From: Achatina immaculata | Lineage: Eukaryota; Mollusca; Gastropoda; Stylommatophora; Achatinidae | Assembly: GCA_009760885.1 (NCBI GenBank) | Contig: CM019701.1 | Span: forward strand, 11,181,963-11,245,962 | Direction: 5' to 3' | DNA length: 64,000 bases | In this document: piece after piece, positions 56,881 to 64,000 of the stretch | How positions within the stretch are numbered: position 1 is the first letter of the stretch | Layout: the number at the start of each line of letters is the position of its first letter | Notes under the pieces: generated by a model | Told to the model about the DNA's origin: nothing | The model's database searches: none | The model's input: the letters and a program-made list of their open reading frames with translations, nothing else | Position numbers and translations under genes: made by a program

Positions 56881-57322
56881 AAACTTCAGTTCTTAGAAAC
56901 ATCTATCTCTGTAACTTCTTACAGTGAGATATACTTCATTTCTTAGAAACATCTATCTCTGTAAATTCTTACAGTGAGATAAACTTCATTTCTTAGAAAC
57001 ATCTATCTCTGTAACTTCTTACAGTGAGATATACTTCATTTCTTAGAAACATCTATCTCTGTAACTTCTTACAGTGAGATAAACTTCATTTCTTAGAAAC
57101 ATCTATCTCTGTAACTTCTTACAGTGAGATAAACTTCATTTCTTAGAAACATCTATCTCTGTAACTTCTTACAGTGAGATAAACTTCATTTCTTAGAAAC
57201 ATCTATCTCTGTAACTTCTTACAGTGAGATATACTTCATTTCTTAGAAACATCTATCTCTGTAACTTCTTACAGTGAGATATACTTCATTTCTTAGAAAC
57301 ATCTATCTCTGTAACTTCTTAC
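56881..57322 (+). repeat. 50-bp minisatellite, about 9 copies
   Basis: 'tcttagaaacatctatctct' every 50 bp from 56891. Monomers differ mainly by 'atac' versus 'aaac'. They are nearly identical, so the amplification is recent. Confidence 0.96.
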
Positions 57323-57790
57323 GTCACTTTTATAAAGGAACAAAACACAACAAAAGACCGTTGGGGTCTTGTTGATTTTCTTCTACAGATTTTGACATTA
57401 ACTTGATTTTTATTGTTTTTTTTTTGTTTATTTACTACAGCTCTTTATCGTCATATTTCTCTTTCTTTTCTCACTTTTCTCTTCTTGCCCATTTCTCCAT
57501 TTTGTCCTCCAGGCTAAGCTCGGTTACTGGTTCCGAAAACTGAGGACACTGCCTCGTTCTGGTCCTACTGTAAGAGGCTGTACCATATGATGCCATAACT
57601 TTTATTATGCTATGTAAGGTGTCACCTTTAGATCAAGTTTGTTAATTTTTAAAAATCCTCTTGGATTTAACAGCGTTGTAGGATTGTTAACAGATATGTA
57701 ATTTTGAGGTCCTAGTTTATATTTCTTTAATTACAAGAAGCAGCAGAAGTTTCAGAACTACAGTTTTGTATCTCATGAAAAAACAAAGTT
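57323..57790. other. No feature recognised
   Basis: AT-rich unique sequence. Confidence 0.6.
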
Positions 57791-57794
57791 TTAG

Positions 57795-57925
57795 CGACGT
57801 TTCATGTCCAAAATCTCATTACTTCATGAAATAACAACGTTTCAGGTCTATAATCTTGTCATTTCATGAAGTATCAACGTTCCAGGTCTATAATCTTGTC
57901 ATTTCATGAAGTATCAACGTTTCAT
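57795..57925 (+). repeat. 40-bp tandem repeat, about 3 copies
   Basis: 'acgtttcaggtctataatct' and 'tgtcatttcatgaagtatca' repeat with a 40-bp period. Confidence 0.88.
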
Positions 57926-58424
57926 GTGTGTTCCGCATGACAAAATTACTCCGTCCAGTGAAATATCTGGAAAATCAATCACATATGACCCTCATTAAAA
58001 CTCAGGGAAACAGGAAACTTTGCTTCTCTTAAATAACTTCAATATAGTTCAGTAATCCTCTCATAGCAAGCTTTTTATTATTCAGAAGTGTCGCAGTAGA
58101 GATTAGAAATATTGTTGGGACATGCCAAGAAAAGATAACAAACAATGACAAAGAAAAAAAAAAGAACTGAGAGAGCTTAAGTGAAACATCAGCACACTAG
58201 ACTAAGACAAGATGAGGACGGCCCACGGCATGGGCTACAAGGAGAATGATCAAGATTATGGGAAAACTCTGAAGTACTTTATGACAGTTTTTAAATTCTC
58301 AAATTGCACATTAAAAAGAAAAATTATAACAGACATTACTGCATATTTATTATCACGAGTGGAAAGAAAGAACATTTGCTAGAAATAAGAAAGAAAACAA
58401 AAAGAAAGAAATATGATTTTTGTT
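57926..58424. other. No feature recognised
   Basis: AT-rich unique sequence with A-rich stretches near 58150 and 58390. Confidence 0.6.
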
Positions 58425-58920
58425 GTACGTGTATGTTTATGATAACAGCCCTAGTTTGTGTATGTGTGAGTATATGATAATAGTGCTAGTTTGTGTATGT
58501 GTGAGTATATGATAATAGCGCTAGTTTGTGTATGTGTGAGTTTATGACACCAGCCTCAGTATGTGTATATGTGAGTATATGATAATAGCCCTAGTATGTG
58601 TGATTATATGACAACAGCCCTAGATGTGTATATGTGAGTATATGATAACAGCCCTAGTTTGTGTATGTGTGAGATAACAGTCCCAGTTTGTGTACGTATG
58701 AGTATATGATAACAGTCCTAGTTTGTGTGAGTATATGATAACAGTTCTAGTTTATGTATGTGTGAGTATATGATAACAGTCCTAGTTTGTGTATGTGTGA
58801 GTATATGATAACAGTCCTAGTTTATGTATGTGTGAGTATATGATAACAGCCCCAGTTTTTGTTCGTGTGAGTATATGATAATAGCTCCAGCATGTGTTAT
58901 ATGATAACAGCCCCAGTTCC
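58425..58920 (+). repeat. About 37-bp degenerate minisatellite, about 13 copies
   Basis: 'gtgtgagtatatgataacag' with 'ccctagtttgtgtat' between. Several monomers carry internal deletions. Confidence 0.9.
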
Positions 58921-59784
58921 TATTTTTCCTGAACTTTTTTTTTTTGTTCTTTAGTTTGTAGTTTGTAAATAGAGAAATGCAGGTATTACTCAGAAACTGT
59001 GAACATTAGAACCCTGCCATACGCTGTTTCGTGTTTACATTACTGGCAATCTGAAAATAAGAAGAGTGCAGGTAAAATAACAATTCGTGACTGCTAGCTA
59101 AATCCGGACCTTTTTTTCCGGGTGAATTCAAGCAGGATCTCGCTCAGTCTCGTTCTAGGAAAGAGTCACTGTGACCTAGTTCTGTGCTGTGAACTAAATA
59201 CCGGGACACGCGTCTGTCTTTGTCCGGGTCCACGCTGGTAGCACGTCGTGTCTGCCTGATATCAGAACTTCTCTTTGTTTCGTTTATCCCGTTATTTTGA
59301 GACTCTTTCTAATCAGATTTCAGATGTAGTTTCTTTGTATGTTTTGAGCATGCCTGCCTTGCATTAACACACATGAAATTCGCTTTACGTCTATTTCACT
59401 TTCTGTCGGCGCATCGGAACGGAATCCCGTCGGATAAGCGAGGACTATCTGTAAATGAAAAGACCTTTTGACTCTTCCTGGAATATTTTCAGATATTTTA
59501 TAATGGTTACGCCCCTTGATTTGCGACTTCTTTCTGACTCTCTTCCTACTTGAGATTACAGCTGCTATCGATTGTTTTGAACTACAAATATATCTGTCTC
59601 TACCCCCCCCCTCCCTTCCTACTCGATCTTTTCAGTAACTTCTGCACTGTCAGCCTTGAGACACTGCTCCACAGAAAAATGCACATCAAAGTTAACTGCC
59701 GTCTGAAGGGCTTGGGCCAGATTTCTGACTGAAATTACTCTGTTTATGGCAAAATCTTGGTTTTATTGTGCCACAGTAGACAGT
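58921..59784. other. Unique sequence, no gene recognised
   Basis: Includes a C9 run near 59605. A 60-codon frame (59550-59732) has no motif. Confidence 0.55.
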
Positions 59785-61192
59785 GAGTACATAGTTGTCC
59801 TTTATAAAAGTATACACACACTTCTTTGTGATATATAGTTGTCTTTTATAAAAGTATACACAAACTTCTTTGTGATATATAGTTGTCCTTTATAAAAGTA
59901 TACACACACTTCTTTGTGAGTATATTGTTGTCCTTTATAAAAGTATACACACACTTCTTTGTGAGTATATTGTTGTCCTCAATAAAAGTATACACTCACT
60001 TCTTTGTGATATATAGTTGTCCTTTATAAATGTACAATACCACCAAAATGTAGCATTACCATCGATGGCACATAACTGGAACAAGTTGATAGATTCAAGT
60101 ACTTAGGAACAACCATAACAGCTGATGGGAAATGTCACAACGAATTAAAAAGCAGACGTGCCCAGGCCAAGTAAGCATTCCAGACAATGAGACCCATCTT
60201 GTGCAACAGATCCATATCAATGGAAACAAGATTCCGAGTACTTAAACATTACGTCGAGTCAATTTTGTTTTATGGATGTGAAGCATGGTCTATGAATAAG
60301 AGAGTACAGCGAGAAATGGAGGCCATGGAGATGTGGTTTATAAGAAGGATGTTGAAGGTACCATGGACAGCTAAGAAAACCAACGAAGAAGTCTTAAGAG
60401 AGGCTGGAGTTTAAAAGCAAATTACAGCAAAGATCAGAGGCAGACAAGCGAGATTTGTAGGACATTTTCTGAGAAGAAAAAAATTGGAACACAATGTGGC
60501 AACTGGAAAAATTTAGAGAAGAAGAGGCAGAGGAAGACAGAGAAGAGAGAAGTTACTGGATGGGCTGTCAGTGTGGCTAGGAAGAAAGTCACCGGCGGAT
60601 CTCATAATCAAGTCTAAAGACTGAGAATTGTGGAGAGAAATGATCGCCTACGTCACGCGGCACGGCACTTGATTGATTGATTATAAAAGAATACACACAA
60701 CACGTTGTGATATATTGTTGCCCTTTATAAAAGTATACACTCACTACTTTGTGATATATAGTTGTCCTATACAAAAGTATACACACACACACACTTCTTT
60801 GTGATATATAGCTGTCTTTTATAAAAGTATACACACACTTCTTTGTGAGTATATTGTTGTCATTTATAAATGTATGCACTCACTACTTTGTGACATATAG
60901 TTTTCCTTTACAAAAGTATACACACACTTCTTTGTGATTTATAATTGTCCTTTATAAAAGTATCCACACACTTATGTGTGAGTATATTGTTGTCCTTTAT
61001 AAAAGTATATACTCACTGCTTTGTGATATGTAGTTGTCCTATACAAAAGTATACACACTCACTTCTTTGTGAGTATATTGTTGTCCTTTATAAAAGTATA
61101 CACACACTACTTTGTGATATATAGTTGTTCTTTATAAAAGTATACACACATCTTTGTGATATATAAAAGTATAAACACACATTTTTGTGATA
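59785..61192 (+). repeat. 44-bp minisatellite interrupted by a LINE
   Basis: 'gtcctttataaaagtataca' plus 'cacacttctttgtgatatat' repeat with a period of about 44 bp at 59785-60030 and 60683-61192. Each monomer has a perfect TATAAAAG octamer. NL-C copies lie inside it (60031-60682) and at its right end (61193 onward). Confidence 0.93.
60031..60682 (+). mobile_element. NL-C: 5'-truncated LINE inside a minisatellite
   Basis: Blocks in order are 'VDRFKYLGTTITADGKCHNE', 'QAK', 'MRPILCNRSIS', 'HYVESILFYGCEAWSMNKRV', 'EMEAMEMWFIRRMLKVPWTA', 'KKTNEEVLREAGV' and, after a stop, 'RGRQARFVGHFLRRKKLEH'. It ends with 'TSRGTALD'-like residues and (TTGA)n. The frame 60187-60414 is open for 75 codons. The array motif 'ttataaa' occurs at both junctions (60024-60030 and 60681-60687), consistent with a short target duplication, although the array makes this ambiguous. 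Confidence 0.88.
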
Positions 61193-62010
61193 TATCATCA
61201 TCATCAGGTGCCGTGCCGGCTGGCGTTGGCTGTTATGCTTCTTCAGAGTACACGATCCTTCATGCAGGCCATTAGATCAGTTGGTGATCTCCTCTCACAC
61301 CATCCCGTCAGACTGTCCAGTATCATTTCTCATGGTCTTTCCCTGGCTCTTATTCCTTCTATTTTTCGTGTTGTTATAATATTTTCAATGCCCCGTCTTC
61401 TCATTGCATGTCCTATGAAAGTACATTGTCTCTCTCTTATTTTTTTTACAAGATTTTTTTGTCTCTCCAGCTCTTCTTATACATTCTTCATTAGTTATTT
61501 TTGCTGTCCAGGGAACTCTCATTCTTCAATAAACCACATTTCTGCTGCTTCCAATGATTTTTGTGCAGACCTGCCTATTGTCCATGATTCACTTCCATAT
61601 AACAAGATAGGTTCAGTACAGCATTTTAGGACTCGTTTTCTAACATTCATTCTGAGAGGATATGTTGCATAATATGTTTCTCATTCTTTGAACTATGGTC
61701 TTTGCTTGGCTTATTCTATTCCTAATTTCTGTTCTGCATTTCCCATCTGAAGTTATTACTGCTCCAAGGTATTTGAATTTCTGCATCTGCTTTAGAATAG
61801 TTCCGTTTAATTTTATACTGCATGCTGGTGGATTCTGTTTCTTAAATATAACTATAGTCTCTGTCTTTTTGATGTTCAAAGTAAAGTCTTTCTGTTCATT
61901 TTCTTTGGCGACTTTATCCAAGAGATTTTTCAGATCTTGTTGATTCTCAGTTATCAGTACTGTGTCGTCAGCCATTTCACTATGTCGCACCTTAAAAAAA
62001 AAATAACACA
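61193..62010 (-). mobile_element. NL-C: 5'-truncated LINE with RT residues from the (M)ADD motif onward
   Basis: The minus frame 62041-61640 contains 'MADDTVLITENQQDL' where the RT active site normally reads YADD, followed by 'NEQKDFTLNIKKTETIVIF', 'MQKFKYLGAVITSDGKCRTE' and 'RISQAKTIVQRMRNILCN'. After frameshifts, 'RVPWTAKITNEECIRRAGE' follows, and near the end 'SRHGT', then an (ATG)n tail (plus CATCATCAT at 61196-61205) abutting the 44-bp array. The Y-to-M change and the frameshifts indicate an inactive copy. The start lies just upstream of the catalytic motif. Confidence 0.88.
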
Positions 62011-62039
62011 ATAATTGGTGTATAAGTATACAACTATAC

Positions 62040-62760
62040 ACTAAACACTGCAGTAAAGCTGTGATACTAGAATGTATAAAATCGGAAAAAAGTAGGAGCA
62101 GCTTTATTACTTAACGATTACAAAGTTGTGACGTTTCGGCGTGAGCCTTAATCATACAAAAACATAGAGGACGAAGAAATAGGGACAGGAGATAAAGTAT
62201 AGATTTACATTTTTTTTTTTTAAATTAAAAAAAAATTTTTTTAAGGAGTACTTAGCTGTAAATTGCAAGGTGTGGCTTGTCTGGCGGTGTGTGTCAGGAA
62301 TGGATCTGGTAGGACGTGGAAATTGTTTAAATAGAGACCTGTGACATGTGGTCAGTGGGTTGTAACTGGGGGTGGTGGATGGGGAACCGGGGAGGGGAGA
62401 GAGAGTGACGCACTCCTGGCTTAGCTAGGAGAATTTGAAAATGGTGATTGGGGAAGAGGTGTTGCAGAGAAAATAGCGGGGTTGCAGAGTGATGCTGTGA
62501 GTAAGTTTGAAAAGTAAGAAGGGGTGGATTTAGTGGAGAGGTACTATAATGATTGAAGAAGATGATGTTACGTGTAACTAAACAGCGAGTTTAACCCATG
62601 TGGTTCCAGCGTCCCATAATTTTGAATGTAGCGGTTCTCAAGTGCCAGGCGGCTTGTGTCATCTGCGTGACATTGTTTAATGGCTGTTACCAGAAAATCA
62701 GATTTGCCTCTGTGGTTGGGGCCTAACTTAAAAAAAAAAGAGTTTGAAACAGACATTGAA
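62040..62760 (-). mobile_element. Penelope-like element 3' end (GIY-YIG C-terminus) with hammerhead-like motif
   Basis: The minus frame 62756-62568 reads 'FKLGPNHRGKSDFLVTAIKQ', then 'DDTSRLALENRYIQNYGTLE' and 'PHGLNSL'. This resembles the last part of the GIY-YIG endonuclease domain of Penelope-like elements (a conserved Glu, then Ile/Leu and 'TLxPxGLN'). About 430 bp of pyrimidine-rich 3' region follow. Then, at about plus 62127-62150, the minus strand has 'tgattaa-ggctcacgcc-gaaac', matching the layout of a hammerhead core (CUGAUGA, stem II, GAAA) with a G-to-T change in the first box. Such ribozymes occur in terminal repeats of Penelope-like elements. The RT is missing. Family call is inference from short motifs. 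Confidence 0.55.
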
Positions 62761-62992
62761 TGCTTGGCTTAAAAAAATACCCTTTTAGTGACTTTCTTTA
62801 AGTTGTAAAAAGCGTTAGAAAACACGCAAATGTAGATAAGTTTAAATAATATCTCATATTTGTATTTGATAACATTTTTTTGCGATAGCCAAAGGGTCTG
62901 TTCCTAAATAAACAGTGAACCATCATTTCGTCTTCGAAGCGAGATAACACAGTTTTTCACTTGATATTATTTGCAGCAGTATTCTCCCCTCA
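62761..62992. other. No feature recognised
   Basis: AT-rich sequence between the Penelope-like fragment and the NL-D copy. It could be further, decayed element sequence. Confidence 0.5.
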
Positions 62993-64000
62993 TCTTCTAT
63001 AGACTACTCATAGGTATTTGATTGTGTACAACACCAGAAACTTTGGGAAATAACGGAAAAAATGGAATTTCCAACACATTTGATACAATTAACATCACCG
63101 CTGTATCTAGACCAACAAGCAGCAGTAAGAATAAATGGTGAAACAACAAGTTGGTTTGACATAAAACAAGGAGTCCGTCAGGGGTGCATATTGTCACCCT
63201 ACTTATTTAACTTGTATACTGAAAATATAATGAGGAATATTAGAGAAGATGTAGACAAAGAATATTACGATGCCATAACAATTTGAGGTTATGAAATTCC
63301 ACAGATTATATATGCTGATGACACAGTATTGCTGTCCACAACACAAGAAGGAATGGAAAAACTAATTATGTCAGTCCATAAGGACAGCGAAGAGCAAAAC
63401 CTCTATCTTAATGCGAACAAAACTAAATTGATGACAACTGACAAAACAAACAAGGCAGCTGAAATATGTATCAATGAGGAAAAATTGGAAGAAGTCGAGA
63501 GTTTTGTATATCTTGGATCATTACTAACTAATAATGGAGATACAATGAGGGAAATTAAAAGGAGGACATCTATCGCTCTTCAGAAAGTAAAACAACTAAA
63601 GAATCTGTGGAGAGGAACAGACAGAAATACAAAAATAAGATTTTTAAGGGGATGCATCTTTCCCATCGCAATATATGCCTGTGAGACCTGGACATTTCAC
63701 AAAACAGCTGAGAAACACATAAATGCCTTTGAATATAAATGGTACAGAAGAGTTCTTCAAATATCATGGTCACAAGAAAGAACAAATATATTTATGCAAA
63801 GTATAAATGAAGAAGGCTAGCTAGTAAAGAGGATTAAACAAAGAAAACTTAAATATTTTGGACACATTAAACGTCATGATAGCCTAGACAACCCGTCTTG
63901 GAAGAGTACATAATGAGAAAAAGAAAGAGAGGAAGACCAAGGCGAAGATGGCTACAAGACATCGTTGATGATCTGCAAATGGATGCATCAGCAGCAGGCC
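62993..64000 (+). mobile_element. NL-D: LINE with readable RT core, running off the window
   Basis: One frame spans 63016-63820 with a single internal TGA (63284). It shows RT motif A 'FDCVQHQKLW' (63016), motif B 'GVRQGCILSPYLFNLY' (about 63170), the catalytic YADD (codons 63311-63322) and the following 'NANKTKLMTTDK', 'FVYLGSLLTNNG' and 'YACETWTFHKTAEKH'. Just upstream 'IDYS' then TAG replaces the expected Lys codon. TGG-to-TAG near 63820 and a 1-bp loss near 63890 break the basic tail, 'RKRGRPRRRW' type. The enzyme would copy its own RNA at a nicked target site. This is the best-preserved RT in the window, but it is inactive as read. The endonuclease domain, normally upstream, is absent. 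Confidence 0.92.

Overview
The window looks like intergenic, repeat-dominated DNA from an animal nuclear genome, probably a gastropod or another lophotrochozoan. That placement is an inference. It rests on the mix of 5'-truncated non-LTR retrotransposons, mariner elements, tRNA-type SINEs, a Penelope-like 3' end and very abundant minisatellites, and on the absence of bacterial-style gene packing. I see no convincing host gene, no functional tRNA or rRNA gene and no CRISPR array. Nearly every long open frame is a by-product of a tandem repeat.

Tandem repeats dominate. I count more than 35 minisatellite arrays with units of 15 to about 60 bp. By my own boundary estimates they total about 22 kb, a third of the window. 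The largest are a 24-bp array at 2.9-6.9 kb, a 43-bp array at 26.6-27.9 kb, a 38-bp array at 31.1-32.3 kb, a 43-bp array at 34.1-35.0 kb, a 20-bp array at 36.0-37.3 kb, a 34-bp array at 39.5-40.6 kb and a 34/37-bp array at 47.1-48.3 kb. Several show higher-order structure. Microsatellites (GAA, TAG, GATA, CTAT, AC, AT, GA) and at least twelve G/C homopolymers of 10-25 bases fill many gaps.

Mobile elements fall into families that I label locally. NL-A is a CR1/Jockey-like LINE with 3' ends at about 8.2, 15.3, 17.5, 28.4 and 30.0 kb. NL-B is at 16.3 and 28.6 kb, the second copy nested in NL-A with a 14-bp target duplication. NL-C is at 38.5, 60.0 and 61.2 kb. NL-D is at 8.6, 12.7, 25.5 and 63.0 kb, the last running off the window with RT motifs intact. 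NL-E is at 11.2, 13.1 and 51.4 kb. NL-F is at 44.9 kb. NL-G is a truncated LINE at 49.0-50.1 kb with an intact RNase H domain and a 13-bp target duplication. There are two mariners: one at 37.4 kb with an intact D,D34D triad but a broken C-terminus, and one decayed full-length copy at 42.7-43.9 kb with both terminal inverted repeats and TA duplications. A tRNA-derived SINE is at 30.4 kb with a fossil relative at 2.1-2.4 kb, and a Penelope-like 3' end with a hammerhead-like motif is at 62.0-62.8 kb.

The interesting biology lies in how these two layers interact. LINE 3' ends land repeatedly inside minisatellites (12.7, 49.0, 51.4 and 60.0 kb). Pieces of dispersed elements have become tandem-repeat monomers (2.1, 19.8 and 22.8 kb). 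Microsatellites have grown inside RT sequence (25.6 and 38.7 kb). I see no operon-like cooperation and no undescribed gene system; the strongest candidates for novelty are the element-to-minisatellite conversions and the Penelope/hammerhead-like end.
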